Shown here one piece after another: positions 1-8,263 of a DNA stretch of 64,000 nucleotides (positions within the stretch are counted from its first letter, which is position 1; the number at the start of each line of letters is the position of its first letter). The translations under genes were made by a program, and so were the position numbers. The notes beneath the pieces are model-generated. The model was not told the DNA's origin. It made no database searches and saw only the letters and a list, made by a program, of their open reading frames with translations. This DNA is from Novosphingobium ginsenosidimutans (GTDB lineage: Bacteria; Pseudomonadota; Alphaproteobacteria; Sphingomonadales; Sphingomonadaceae): NCBI RefSeq assembly GCF_007954425.1, contig NZ_CP042345.1, forward strand, positions 806,001-870,000, read 5' to 3'.

Positions 1-2
1 AT

Positions 3-893
3 TACCAGAAGCCTGAAATCCAGGACCTGGCGGACTTCGTGGGGGACAGCCTGGAGCTGTCGAAAAAGGCTGCGGCAACCGATGCCGATGTGATCGCCTT
101 CTGCGGGGTCAAGTTCATGGCCGATACGGCCAAGATCCTGAGCCCGCAGAAGATCGTGATCCTGCCCGATCTCGACGCCGGATGCTCTCTTGAGGATTCG
201 TGCCCGCCCGAGAAGTTCAAGGCTTTCCGCGAGGCGCACCCCGATCACATTGCGCTGACCTATATCAACTGCTCGACCGAGGTGAAGGCGCTGTCCGACG
301 TGATCGTCACCAGTTCCAGCGCCGAAACGATCCTTGCCCAGATTCCGCCCGAGCAGAAGATCATCTTCGGGCCGGACCGGCACCTTGGCGGCTATCTCAA
401 TCGCAAGTTCGGGCGCGATATGCTGCTCTGGCCGGGGGTCTGCATCGTCCATGAGGCATTCAGCGAAACCGAGCTGCTCAAGCTCAAGGCCCAGCACCCC
501 GGTGCGCCGATTGCCGCCCACCCCGAATGCCCACCGACCATCGTTGACCACGCTGACTATGTCGGTTCGACCAGCGGCATCCTGCAGTTCGCCAAGACCT
601 TCCCCGGCGATACCCTGATCGTCGCGACCGAGCCGCACATCATCCACCAGATGCAGCTGGCGATCCCCGAAAAGACCTTCATCGGCGCCCCTGGGGCCGA
701 CGGGAACTGCAACTGCAACATCTGCCCCTACATGGCGCTCAATACGCTCGAGAAGCTCTACGTCGCCCTGCGCGACCTCCAGCCGCAGATCGAGATCGAA
801 GAGTCCTTGCGCCTCGCCGCCAAGAAGAGCCTCGACGCCATGCTGGCGATGGCCAGCGGCACTGTGGGCAAGGGCGATCTGGGGCCCGCCTGA
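3..893 (+). CDS. nadA: Quinolinate synthase NadA (5' end outside window)
   Basis: Condenses iminoaspartate with dihydroxyacetone phosphate to quinolinate, the second step of de novo NAD synthesis, in the cytoplasm. The frame is open from base 3, giving 296 residues against roughly 330-350 for the family, so only the N-terminus is missing; the GTG at 39 is internal. Family landmarks visible are QKPEIQDLADFVGDSLELS, the YINCSTEVKA segment (Cys codon near 270), HPECPPTIVDHADYVGSTSG (Cys near 528) and the CNCNICPYMALNTLEKL tail. Three of these cysteines, one from each segment, should ligate the oxygen-sensitive [4Fe-4S] cluster. It ends three bases before the convergent CoA-ester lyase. Partner nadB/nadC genes are not in view. 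Confidence 0.95.
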   Translation, partial: YQKPEIQDLADFVGDSLELSKKAAATDADVIAFCGVKFMADTAKILSPQKIVILPDLDAGCSLEDSCPPEKFKAFREAHPDHIALTYINCSTEVKALSDVIVTSSSAETILAQIPPEQKIIFGPDRHLGGYLNRKFGRDMLLWPGVCIVHEAFSETELLKLKAQHPGAPIAAHPECPPTIVDHADYVGSTSGILQFAKTFPGDTLIVATEPHIIHQMQLAIPEKTFIGAPGADGNCNCNICPYMALNTLEKLYVALRDLQPQIEIEESLRLAAKKSLDAMLAMASGTVGKGDLGPA

Positions 894-896
894 CCC

Positions 897-1769
897 CTAA
901 TCCGTTATCCCGAGCAGCCGCTTCGCCAGCACTAGGTGCGGGCGGTCGATCATTTTGCCGTCGATCTGCAGCGTCCCGGCATTGGGCTGGGCGGCAAAGG
1001 CGGCGATCACCGCGCGGGCGTGGACCAGCTCTTCCTCGCTCGGCGTGAAGGCGGCGTTGATCACCGGGACCTGCGCCGGGTGGATCGCCAGCATCCCGCC
1101 AAAGCCATCGGCGCGGGCTTCCTCGGCCAGGCGCTTGAGGCCTTCGAGGTCGGCAAAATCGGCGTGGAGCGTATCGAGCGGCAGCACGCCCTTGGCGTGG
1201 GCCGTCAGCAGCGTCTGGACACGGACATAGCGGAAGGCATCGGTCCAGCGGCCAGCAGCATCATACTTGCGCGCAGCACCGATCGCGGCGGAGAGGTCTT
1301 CTCCGCCCCAGACCAGCCCGTGGAGGCGCGGCAGCGATGCCGTGGCATAGCTGGGAATTGTGATCGCGGCTTCAGCTGTCTCGCTGACCAAGGCCAGGAT
1401 TCGGGTCGAGCCAGAAGCGATGCCGCAGCGCCCCTCAAGCTCGTAGAGTTCTGCCGCAAGGGTCTGGATCGATTCCGGCCCGGCCGACTTGGGCAGCATG
1501 ATGCCGTCCGGCGCCCCGGGCATGACCGCGGCCAGATCATCGCGCCACATCTGGCTGTCGAGCGCGTTGATCCGCACCCAGCGCCCGAATGGGGCCACGT
1601 GCCGCTGGCGGGCAAACCAGGCGCAGGCCAGCTGCCGGGCCTGGTTCTTGTTGGCGATGGCGACCGAGTCCTCAAGATCGACGATAATCACGTCGGCCCC
1701 GGTATCGGCCGCCTTGCCCAGCTTCTTCTCGCTGTCACCCGGAACGAACAGCCACGACCTTTGCTGCAT
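897..1769 (-). CDS. HpcH/HpaI aldolase, CitE-like CoA-ester lyase
   Basis: A 290-residue TIM-barrel protein of the citrate lyase beta-subunit (CitE) type, which cleaves or forms C-C bonds in acyl-CoA esters such as malyl-CoA or citramalyl-CoA. It opens with RSWLFVPGDSEKKLGKA, followed by GADVIIVDLEDSV (Mg-binding acidic strand), RVRINALDS-like sequence, LPKSAGPESI, VWGGEDLSAAIGA and AIHPAQVPVINAAF, the usual order for the family. The ATG at 1769 has AAAGGGA upstream. The old yellow enzyme starts upstream on the same strand with a 19-base gap, so the two probably share a transcript. No citrate lyase alpha or gamma subunit is present, so a free-standing CoA lyase is more likely than citrate lyase. 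The substrate cannot be told from sequence. Confidence 0.85.
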   Translation of the reverse strand: MQQRSWLFVPGDSEKKLGKAADTGADVIIVDLEDSVAIANKNQARQLACAWFARQRHVAPFGRWVRINALDSQMWRDDLAAVMPGAPDGIMLPKSAGPESIQTLAAELYELEGRCGIASGSTRILALVSETAEAAITIPSYATASLPRLHGLVWGGEDLSAAIGAARKYDAAGRWTDAFRYVRVQTLLTAHAKGVLPLDTLHADFADLEGLKRLAEEARADGFGGMLAIHPAQVPVINAAFTPSEEELVHARAVIAAFAAQPNAGTLQIDGKMIDRPHLVLAKRLLGITD

Positions 1770-1788
1770 GGTTGCGTCCCTTTCCGGC

Positions 1789-2889
1789 TCAGGCCGCCGC
1801 AGCTTCTGCCAGCGTCGGATAGTCCGTGTAGCCGGCCGGTCCGGGCAGGTACCACGACTTGGGCACATCGACATTGGGCGCCCATTCGGCCCCGACCCGG
1901 ATGCGTTCGGCCAGATCCGGGTTGGAGATATAGGGCCGGCCAAAGCTGATCGCGTCGCAGACCCCGCTCGCCACTTCGGCGGCGGCGCTGGCGGCGGTGT
2001 AATCGCTATTGAGCACCATCGGCCCCTTGTAGATCGTGCGCAGGTGCGCGCCCTGCTTGGGCACTTCGGTCGCGCCGAAGGTCCCATCCGGCCCCGGCTG
2101 GCGCAGCTCGAGGAAGCCCACGTCCAGGTCCTGCAGCACCTTGGCCGCCGCGCCGAAGGTCTCAGCCGGCGTGGCATCGTCACACCCTTGCGTCTCGCCA
2201 TTGGGCGAAAGCCGGATCGAAACACGGCCTGCGCCCCAGACATCGATCAGCCGCTCCAGCACTTCGCGCATCAGCCGCACGCGATTTTCAGGCGAGCCAC
2301 CGTAATCATCCTCGCGCAGGTTGGACGAGCTGCGGATGAACTGGTCGATCAGGTAGCCATTGGCGCCGTGGAGTTGGACCCCGTCAAACCCGGCGGCCTT
2401 GGCATTGGCCGCAGCCTTGCCATAGTCATCGACGATCCGGGCGATGTCATCGAGCGTCGCGGCGCGGGCCTGTTCATAGGGCTTGCGACCGGTCGGGGTA
2501 TGCGCATGGTCCGGCGCCGTGGTGGCCGAGGCCGAGACCGGCGGCTGCCCGCCGAGGAAATCCGGGTGGACCAGCCGGCCCATGTGCCACAGCTGCAGGA
2601 TGATCCGTCCGCCAGCCTTGTGCACGGCCTCAGTCGTCAGCTTCCAGCCCTCGGTCTGGGCTTCGCTCCATACGCCGGGCGCGGCGGGCCAACCCAGCCC
2701 CTCGACCGAAATGCCGGTCGCTTCGGAAATGATCAGGCCGGCGCCGGCGCGCTGGCGGTAGTACTCAGCGATCAGTGCATTGGGGACCGAGCCCGGGTCC
2801 GAGCGGCCGCGCGTCAGCGGGGCCATCAGGATGCGATTGGGGCATTGAATCGCGCCGAGCGAAACCGGCTGGAACAGAGCGTCGTGCAT
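1789..2889 (-). CDS. Old yellow enzyme family NADH:flavin oxidoreductase (alkene reductase)
   Basis: A 366-residue FMN-dependent TIM barrel of the OYE/NemA class that reduces activated C=C bonds with NAD(P)H. Visible family features are PNRILMAPLTRGR near the N-terminus (FMN contact), ILQLWHMGRLVHPDF, the substrate-binding GFDGVQLHGANGYLIDQF, SSNLREDDYGGSPENRVR, and DAISFGRPYISNPDLAERI near the C-terminus (FMN phosphate). The ATG at 2889 is preceded by GCGGAGGATTCTA on the minus strand, a good ribosome site. It is followed by the CitE-like lyase in the same direction. Homologues act on enones, nitro compounds and maleimides; the physiological substrate is unknown. Confidence 0.92.
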   Translation of the reverse strand: MHDALFQPVSLGAIQCPNRILMAPLTRGRSDPGSVPNALIAEYYRQRAGAGLIISEATGISVEGLGWPAAPGVWSEAQTEGWKLTTEAVHKAGGRIILQLWHMGRLVHPDFLGGQPPVSASATTAPDHAHTPTGRKPYEQARAATLDDIARIVDDYGKAAANAKAAGFDGVQLHGANGYLIDQFIRSSSNLREDDYGGSPENRVRLMREVLERLIDVWGAGRVSIRLSPNGETQGCDDATPAETFGAAAKVLQDLDVGFLELRQPGPDGTFGATEVPKQGAHLRTIYKGPMVLNSDYTAASAAAEVASGVCDAISFGRPYISNPDLAERIRVGAEWAPNVDVPKSWYLPGPAGYTDYPTLAEAAAA

Positions 2890-2957
2890 TAGAATCCTCC
2901 GCGGGAATTTGGCACCATTTCGTTTTGCATTCTTAACCGAGCGGCTAAGGCATCCCG

Positions 2958-3875
2958 ATGAGCAAGGCAATGGGCGCGGCAACCGGGAGCACGAAGGTCT
3001 GGCATTTTGCCGCCCTGCTTGGCGGCAATGTCGCGCTGGCGCTGGGGCCGCTGTGGGTGCGGCTGGCCGATAGCGGCCCGGTTTCGGCCGGGTTCTGGCG
3101 GCTGGCGCTCGCCGTGCCGTTCTTCGTCCTGCTCGCCCGCATGAACCGCCAGCCGCTGACCGGTGCGCCGCGCGCTGTACTGTGGGGCGTGCTGGCCGGC
3201 GGGGTGTTCTTCGCGCTCGACCTTTCAAGCTGGCACCTGGGGATCGAGCTGACCCGCCTCGGCAATGCGACGCTGTTCGGCAATGCCGGATCGATCCTGA
3301 TCGCCGCCTGGGGCCTGATCGCGCTGCGCCGCTGGCCGCACACACCCGAATGGCTGGCCTTTGCCGCGGCGATCATCGGTTCGGCCGTGCTGCTGGGGCG
3401 CAGCCTGCAGATCGATCACACCACCCTGATCGGCGATCTGCTCTGCCTGCTGGCGGGCTTCCTCTACACCTTCTACATCCTGCTCGCACAGCGCGGACGG
3501 GCGGTGCTGGGCAGCTGGGCGCTGCTGTTCTGGTCCAGCCTGATCGGCCTGCCGGTGATGGCGGCAGGCGCGCTGCTGCTGGGTGAGCCGTTCTGGCCGA
3601 CCAATTGGGGCCCGGTCATCGCCCTTTCCATCACCAGCCAGCTGATCGGGCAGGGGCTGCTGGTCTATGCCCTGCGCCATTTCCCGCCGCTGGTGATCGG
3701 CCTCGCTCTGCTGACCCAGCCGACGGTTTCCGTCGCGATCGGGTGGATCTGGTTCAACGAGGTGCTGGGGCCGCTTGATCTGCTCGGCATGGCGTTGGTT
3801 GCCGCCGGGCTGGTGCTGGCGCGGGTGGCGGAACGCCCTGCTGCCCCGCCGCTCGAGGGCGAAGAGCGCCCTTAG
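2958..3875 (+). CDS. DMT-superfamily (EamA) transporter
   Basis: A 305-residue inner-membrane protein with about ten hydrophobic segments arranged as two EamA repeats, the layout of drug/metabolite exporters. The first repeat starts at FAALLGGNVALALGPLWVRLAD; the second runs through ALLFWSSLIGLPVMAAGALL and VIGLALLTQPTVSVAIGWIWF. The tail is short and hydrophilic. It is divergent from the old yellow enzyme gene with a gap of 68 bases that must hold both promoters. It converges on the small lipoprotein gene with stop codons overlapping by four bases. Substrate unknown; this family exports amino acids, nucleosides and small metabolites. Confidence 0.85.
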   Translation: MSKAMGAATGSTKVWHFAALLGGNVALALGPLWVRLADSGPVSAGFWRLALAVPFFVLLARMNRQPLTGAPRAVLWGVLAGGVFFALDLSSWHLGIELTRLGNATLFGNAGSILIAAWGLIALRRWPHTPEWLAFAAAIIGSAVLLGRSLQIDHTTLIGDLLCLLAGFLYTFYILLAQRGRAVLGSWALLFWSSLIGLPVMAAGALLLGEPFWPTNWGPVIALSITSQLIGQGLLVYALRHFPPLVIGLALLTQPTVSVAIGWIWFNEVLGPLDLLGMALVAAGLVLARVAERPAAPPLEGEERP

Positions 3876-4156
3876 CCCGCGGGCGTTTCAGCCGGTTCCG
3901 GTGCGGTGGCCGGCGCTTCGGCAGTGGGCACTGCGGCGGCTTCGGTCGCGGTCGGATCAGCGGCCTTGGCCTTGCCATCCCCCTCGGGCCTGGGGGCCAG
4001 CGGGGCCTGGCTGCGAACCGTATCGAGCGGGATCATCGCGTCGCTGGCGCTGGCCGGCAGGATCTCGCCCGCGGCCTTGCCCGCACCTTCGTCCTTCTTG
4101 CCCGAACCGCAGGCGGCCAGCGCCAGGGCCAGGACCAGGATCGGCAGGTTACGCAT
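3872..4156 (-). CDS. Small proline/alanine-rich lipoprotein
   Basis: A 94-residue predicted lipoprotein: Met-Arg, a hydrophobic stretch LPILVLALALAACG with a clear lipobox (LAAC), then a Lys/Asp/Ala-rich linker and a low-complexity tail of Ala, Pro, Glu and Thr. There is no recognisable folded domain. I place the start at ATG 4156 rather than the ATG six bases earlier, because AGGAG lies nine bases from the former and only three from the latter. It follows lipB directly, so the two are likely co-transcribed. A periplasm-facing envelope lipoprotein of unknown function. Confidence 0.75.
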   Translation of the reverse strand: MRNLPILVLALALAACGSGKKDEGAGKAAGEILPASASDAMIPLDTVRSQAPLAPRPEGDGKAKAADPTATEAAAVPTAEAPATAPEPAETPAG

Positions 4157-4162
4157 GGCCAT

Positions 4163-4831
4163 TCACTCCTGCGGACAAGGCCGTTCGAGCGCGGCCAGGA
4201 ATTCCGGGGCGCGGGCGAGCAGCGCCGCATCCCAAGTCGGCATATCCACCGCATGGCCCAGCCGCGCAAGGCTGGTGACGCCGAACTCTTCGATCCCGCA
4301 GGGCACGATCCCGCCAAAGTGCGACAGGTCCGGGTCCAGGTTGACCGAAAAGCCGTGCATCGTGACCCAGCGCCGGATGCGGACGCCGATCGCGCCGATC
4401 TTGGCCTCGCGCCCGTCGATATCGCGGGTCCAGATGCCGATCCGGCCTTCGCTGCGCCAGGACTCCACGCCAAAGTCTGCCAGGGTCGCGATGACCCAGC
4501 CTTCCATCGCGTGGACAAAGCCGCGCACGTCGCGCGCCCGGCGCTTGAGGTCGAGCAGGACATAGCCGACCCGCTGCCCTGGACCGTGATAGGTATAACG
4601 CCCGCCGCGCCCGGCCTCGACCACTTCGAAGCGCGGATCGAGCAGTTCGTCCGCTGCGGCGCTGGTGCCGGCGGTGTAGACCGGCGGATGTTCGAGCAGC
4701 CAGACCAGTTCGTCCGCAGTGCCTTCGGCAATCGCGGCGTTGCGCGCGGTCATGAAATCGAGCGCGTGGCGATAGGGCACCTGCGCCTCATCGCGGCGCC
4801 ATTCGATCGAGGCAGGGAGGTCCTGAATCAT
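4163..4831 (-). CDS. lipB: Octanoyltransferase LipB
   Basis: Transfers octanoyl from acyl carrier protein to lipoyl domains, the first step of endogenous lipoate assembly on pyruvate and 2-oxoglutarate dehydrogenases. The 222-residue product carries the family signature in order: [14 protein letters not shown], the [12 protein letters not shown] loop (about 75-86), [18 protein letters not shown] with the catalytic Lys near 144, and GGIVPCGI with the acyl-accepting Cys near 178. I use ATG 4831; an in-frame TTG at 4852 would add seven residues but has no better ribosome site. The lipoprotein follows directly. lipA is not in the window. Confidence 0.95.
   Translation of the reverse strand: MIQDLPASIEWRRDEAQVPYRHALDFMTARNAAIAEGTADELVWLLEHPPVYTAGTSAAADELLDPRFEVVEAGRGGRYTYHGPGQRVGYVLLDLKRRARDVRGFVHAMEGWVIATLADFGVESWRSEGRIGIWTRDIDGREAKIGAIGVRIRRWVTMHGFSVNLDPDLSHFGGIVPCGIEEFGVTSLARLGHAVDMPTWDAALLARAPEFLAALERPCPQE
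4166..4170 (-). promoter_or_regulatory. Ribosome binding site that decides the lipoprotein start
   Basis: AGGAG on the minus strand inside the last codons of lipB. It is nine bases from ATG 4156 and three from ATG 4162, which favours the shorter lipoprotein and indicates coupling to lipB translation. Confidence 0.6.
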
Positions 4832-4894
4832 CGCCAAGTTGCGTGGCGGCAATCGCTGCTGTTATCAAGGGGCAACAACCAAGGAGAGCAAGCG

Positions 4895-5710
4895 ATGCGG
4901 TTTGACAGCAACCGGGCCTGGCAAGAGGCCACTGCGCTGGTATCGGCCAACCGTGACGTGCTCTGGGCACTGGCCGGGGTCTTCCTGGTCCTGCCCAGCT
5001 TTGCCGTCGGGATCCTCGCCCCGCCGCCTGAACCTCCTGCCGGGGTGGACAGCGACAAGCTGATGGCCATGCTCTCCGCCTATTACAACAGCGCCTGGCC
5101 GTGGCTGCTGGGCATGGCGGTGTGCCAGGTGATCGGTACGCTGGCGATGTTGGCACTATACACCGACCGCACCCGCCCCACCGTCGCCGAGGCACTGAAG
5201 CTGGCGCTGCGCGGTGCGCTGCCCGTGATCCTGGCGCAGATCCTGGCAGGCATGGCCTTTGCCGGGGTCGCGCTGGTGCTGATCTCGCTTGCCGCGATGA
5301 CCGGTTCCCAGGCTTTCGCGGGGCTGACGCTTACGCTGTGCCTGGTGGCATTGATCTATGTGATCGTGCGCATCTCGCTCGTTGCCCCGGTCGTGATGGT
5401 CGATGGGGAGCGCAATCCCGTTATCGCGCTGAAGCGCTCGTGGGCCCTCACCCGCGGCAATGCCGGACGGCTGCTGCTGTTCTATGCTCTGCTGCTGATC
5501 GGCTTCGGCATCGTGATCCTGCTGGTCGGCGGGCTGGCCGACCTGCTGCTGCGGCTGGTGCTGGGGATGGAATTGGGCACGGCGCTGGGCACGCTGATCT
5601 CGGCGGCTTTGCAGGCCGTGATGGCGATCTTCTTCATGGCGGTCTACGCTTCGACCCACCGCCAGCTCGCCCGCCCGGAAGCACCGGCGGCGGTCATCCC
5701 GATCGAATAG
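4895..5710 (+). CDS. Multi-pass membrane protein, GlpQ-membrane-domain-like
   Basis: A 271-residue protein with five or six hydrophobic helices; the N-terminal 20 residues are cytoplasmic-looking (MRFDSNRAWQEATALVSANR). The central VMVDGERNPVIALKRSWALTRGN followed by long Leu/Gly-rich helices resembles the membrane domain attached to some glycerophosphodiesterases, found alone in many alphaproteobacteria as an uncharacterised protein. AAGGAGAG at 4881-4888 gives a strong ribosome site for ATG 4895. It is divergent from lipB and converges on the methyltransferase. No enzymatic motif is visible and the function is unknown. Confidence 0.75.
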   Translation: MRFDSNRAWQEATALVSANRDVLWALAGVFLVLPSFAVGILAPPPEPPAGVDSDKLMAMLSAYYNSAWPWLLGMAVCQVIGTLAMLALYTDRTRPTVAEALKLALRGALPVILAQILAGMAFAGVALVLISLAAMTGSQAFAGLTLTLCLVALIYVIVRISLVAPVVMVDGERNPVIALKRSWALTRGNAGRLLLFYALLLIGFGIVILLVGGLADLLLRLVLGMELGTALGTLISAALQAVMAIFFMAVYASTHRQLARPEAPAAVIPIE

Positions 5711-5711
5711 G

Positions 5712-6338
5712 TTAGTCCTTCCAACCCCAGAACAGCTTGCAGGGCAGCACGTTCAGCGGCTCGAAATCGGCGTCGATCCGGGTGAAGTGCCGCGCCATGA
5801 AGTCGCGCGCCTTGGCGCTGAACTGATAGACCAGGAAGGCCCCGCCCGGCCGCAGCACGCGGTGAGTGGCGGCTGCAATCGCCGGGCCAACGCCATCGGG
5901 CAGGGTCGAGAACGGCAAGCCCGAAAGAACATAGTCGGCATGATCGAAGCCGTGGGCGTGGACGATATCCTCCACGTCGGCCGCCGATCCCAGCACCGGG
6001 ATGAAGCGACTGTCGGCAATCGTGGCCTTCAGGTAATCGATATAGAGCGGGTTGGTATCGATCACGATCAGCCGCCCGTCGCGGGGCAGTCGGTCCAGCA
6101 CGGGCCGGCAAAAGGTGCCGACGCCGGGGCCGTATTCGACGAACAGCTTGCACTCATCCCATTTTACCGGGCCAAGCATCCGCGCGATGGTAAAGCGCGA
6201 CGAGGGGATGATCGAACCGACCATCACCGGATGCTCGATAAAGCCTTGCAAGAAGACCCCCCAGGGGCCCATCGCGCGCTTGATGCGACGCTTGATGCGG
6301 GCGGTAAGCGGCTGGCGAGCAAGCTCGGTCGAAGTCAT
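5712..6338 (-). CDS. SAM-dependent methyltransferase, phospholipid N-methyltransferase-like
   Basis: A 208-residue class I methyltransferase. LFVEYGPGVGTFCRPVLDRL (about 66-85) is the SAM-binding motif I, RLIVIDTNPLYIDYLK supplies the acidic ribose contact, and DYVLSGLPFSTLP is motif IV. The Lys/Arg-rich N-terminus, the FLQGFIEHPVMVGSIIPSS segment and the short size match the PmtA-like group that methylates phosphatidylethanolamine, but rRNA dimethylase-like relatives share the fold. Calling it a phospholipid methyltransferase is therefore an inference. It is divergent from the MFS gene with 99 bases between the start codons. Confidence 0.7.
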   Translation of the reverse strand: MTSTELARQPLTARIKRRIKRAMGPWGVFLQGFIEHPVMVGSIIPSSRFTIARMLGPVKWDECKLFVEYGPGVGTFCRPVLDRLPRDGRLIVIDTNPLYIDYLKATIADSRFIPVLGSAADVEDIVHAHGFDHADYVLSGLPFSTLPDGVGPAIAAATHRVLRPGGAFLVYQFSAKARDFMARHFTRIDADFEPLNVLPCKLFWGWKD

Positions 6339-6437
6339 GCGCGGGACGAAATCCTGTCTTGTCCGGATAGGACACCGCTTTCACAAATTTGCCCGGCCAT
6401 TGCAAGGCGGTTGCGACCAACATAGGGGGAGAAGGCG

Positions 6438-7790
6438 ATGACCACCCCCGCAACGCCCCCGACCAGTCCCACCGACGCCGTCACGGCAAGCCTGCCGCGC
6501 GGCCGCGTGGCGCTGCTGTTCACGGTCATGCTGGTGACCGCGGCCGGCAATACGGCGATGCAGTCGGTCATGCCCTCGATCGGCACGGCGCTGAAGGTCC
6601 ACGATTTCTGGATCAGCCTGGCCTACACCTGGTCGGCATTGCTGTGGATGCTGTGCGCGCCGTTCTGGGCGCGGCGCAGCGACCGGCGCGGCCGCAAGGC
6701 GATGATGGCACTGGGGCTGACCGGCTTCATTTCCAGCTTCGGGCTGTGCGGCATGGCGCTGTGGCTGGGGCTCAACGGCTATCTCGGCGCGCTGGGCACC
6801 TTGCTGTTGTTTGCCGCCTGCCGCTCGCTTTACGGTGGGTTCGGTTCGGCTGCTCCGCCGGCGGTCCAGGCCTATGTCGCCAGCCGCACCAGCCGGGCCG
6901 AGCGGACCCAGGCGCTCTCGCTGATCTCCTCCAGTTTTGGGCTCGGCACGGTGCTGGGCCCGGCGCTGGCGCCGCTGCTTATCCTGCCCGGCCTGGGCCT
7001 GGTCAGCCCGTTCTTTGCCTTCACCCTGATCGCCGTGATCGTGCTGGTGACATTGCGACTGCGGCTGCCCGACGACGCCCCGGCCTATGCCGCGCGCGGC
7101 GAGGTGCTGGCCGCGCCGTTCAGCGCCAATTCGGATTCGCGCATGCGCGGCGAGAACGATGAGACCGATGACGGCACGCTGCCGCCCGAAGTCCCCGACC
7201 TCAAGTGGACCGACCGCCGGCTCCGCCCCTGGCTGATCGCCGGGCTGCTTGGCGGACACGCCCAGGCCATGGTGATGGGGATCGTCGGTTTCCTGATCCT
7301 TGACCGGTTGGGCCTGCGCGCAACGCCAATGGCGGGGGCCGGGCCAACCGGCCTGGTGCTGATGTCGGGCGCAATTGCCACGCTGCTGGCCCAGTGGGGG
7401 ATCATCCCGCTGTGGAAACTTGGTCCGCGCGCTTCGGCGCTGTGGGGCGTGAGCCTCGCCGCAATGGGCGTCGCCCTGCTGGCCGTAGCGCAGGACCTTC
7501 ACGCCATCACCCTTGGCACGGCCATCGCCTGCCTGGGCTTTGGCCTGTTTCGCCCCGGTTTCACGGCTGGCGCCTCGCTGGCCGTCAGCCGGGCAGAGCA
7601 GGGCCAGTCGGCGGGCATCGTCGCCTCGGTCAATGGTGCCGCCTATATCGTCGCGCCAGCGATCGGGGTCTGGCTCTATGGCCACTCGTCGTGGATCGGC
7701 TTTGCGGTGATCGAGCTGCTGTGCTTGACCGTGCTGGTACTCGGCATCAAGGGCCTTGGCCGCGACGAAGACCTGATCGAGCGGCGCTAA
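6438..7790 (+). CDS. MFS transporter, drug/metabolite exporter type
   Basis: A 450-residue major facilitator with about 12 membrane helices. The conserved cytoplasmic loop 2-3 motif appears as APFWARRSDRRGRKAMMALG, and the central loop carries the hydrophilic insert SANSDSRMRGENDETDDGTLPPE (near 225-250). The N-terminus starts with a Thr/Pro-rich tail. AGGGGGAGAAGG just upstream of ATG 6438 is a strong ribosome site. Its stop codon overlaps the convergent arsC stop by four bases. There is no adjacent regulator and the substrate is unassigned. Confidence 0.85.
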   Translation: MTTPATPPTSPTDAVTASLPRGRVALLFTVMLVTAAGNTAMQSVMPSIGTALKVHDFWISLAYTWSALLWMLCAPFWARRSDRRGRKAMMALGLTGFISSFGLCGMALWLGLNGYLGALGTLLLFAACRSLYGGFGSAAPPAVQAYVASRTSRAERTQALSLISSSFGLGTVLGPALAPLLILPGLGLVSPFFAFTLIAVIVLVTLRLRLPDDAPAYAARGEVLAAPFSANSDSRMRGENDETDDGTLPPEVPDLKWTDRRLRPWLIAGLLGGHAQAMVMGIVGFLILDRLGLRATPMAGAGPTGLVLMSGAIATLLAQWGIIPLWKLGPRASALWGVSLAAMGVALLAVAQDLHAITLGTAIACLGFGLFRPGFTAGASLAVSRAEQGQSAGIVASVNGAAYIVAPAIGVWLYGHSSWIGFAVIELLCLTVLVLGIKGLGRDEDLIERR

Positions 7791-8131
7791 AGGATTTCCA
7801 GCACCTTGTCCTGCGGACGGCACAGGCGCACGCCCTTGTCGGTCTCCACCAAAGGTCGCTCGATCAGCCTGGGCGCTGCGGCCATCGCCGCCAGAACGGT
7901 GTCAGCATCGGCCGATGGCAAGCCGCGCTCTTCCGCATCGGTGCCGCGCAGCCGCAGGCCCTGTTGCGGGGTAATCCCGGCATCGCGGTAGAGCTGGGCG
8001 AGCTTGGCGGCGGTCGGCGGATTTACCAGGTACTCCACCACAGTCACTTCCACACCCGGCGTCTCTTGCAGGATCGCCAGCGTCTTGCGCGACGTGCCGC
8101 AGGCCGGGTTGTGCCAGATCGTTGCCTTCAT
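7787..8131 (-). CDS. arsC: Arsenate reductase, glutaredoxin-dependent ArsC type
   Basis: A 114-residue thioredoxin-fold protein of the plasmid R773 ArsC family that reduces arsenate to arsenite with glutathione and glutaredoxin. The signature IWHNPACGTSRKTLAIL puts the nucleophilic Cys at residue 11. The expected Arg-rich loop (GLRLRGTDAEE) and the final conserved ERPLVETDKGVRLCRP block are present. There is no arsB, acr3 or arsR beside it, so it may be a stand-alone detoxification gene or one of the YffB-like housekeeping relatives. It shares the 132-base intergenic region, including two palindromes, with the divergent siderophore receptor. Confidence 0.85.
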   Translation of the reverse strand: MKATIWHNPACGTSRKTLAILQETPGVEVTVVEYLVNPPTAAKLAQLYRDAGITPQQGLRLRGTDAEERGLPSADADTVLAAMAAAPRLIERPLVETDKGVRLCRPQDKVLEIL

Positions 8132-8199
8132 GGTCGGGGTCCTTTGCGTTCACCCGGCTCCATAGCGAATACGACGAGCCGAGCAATTTGATCCTTGTC

Positions 8200-8218
8200 A
8201 ATGCGAGCGATTCGCATT
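8200..8218. promoter_or_regulatory. Palindrome upstream of the siderophore receptor, operator candidate 1
   Basis: AATGCGA and TCGCATT form perfect 7-base arms around a 5-base spacer, about 46 bases upstream of the receptor start. It is 16 bases from a second palindrome. Its position fits an iron-responsive operator (Fur, Irr or RirA class), but the regulator is inferred. Confidence 0.5.
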
Positions 8219-8234
8219 AGCGGCATTCTCGTTA

Positions 8235-8251
8235 TTGCAAATCATTCGCAA
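8235..8251. promoter_or_regulatory. Palindrome upstream of the siderophore receptor, operator candidate 2 (Fur-like)
   Basis: TTGCAAATCATTCGCAA is a 17-base inverted repeat with only two mismatched pairs off the centre. The AAT-ATT core and TTGC/GCAA ends resemble alphaproteobacterial Fur-box descriptions. It ends 12 bases before the receptor ATG, so bound protein would block initiation. Confidence 0.55.
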
Positions 8252-8263
8252 GATGGGGATCTG

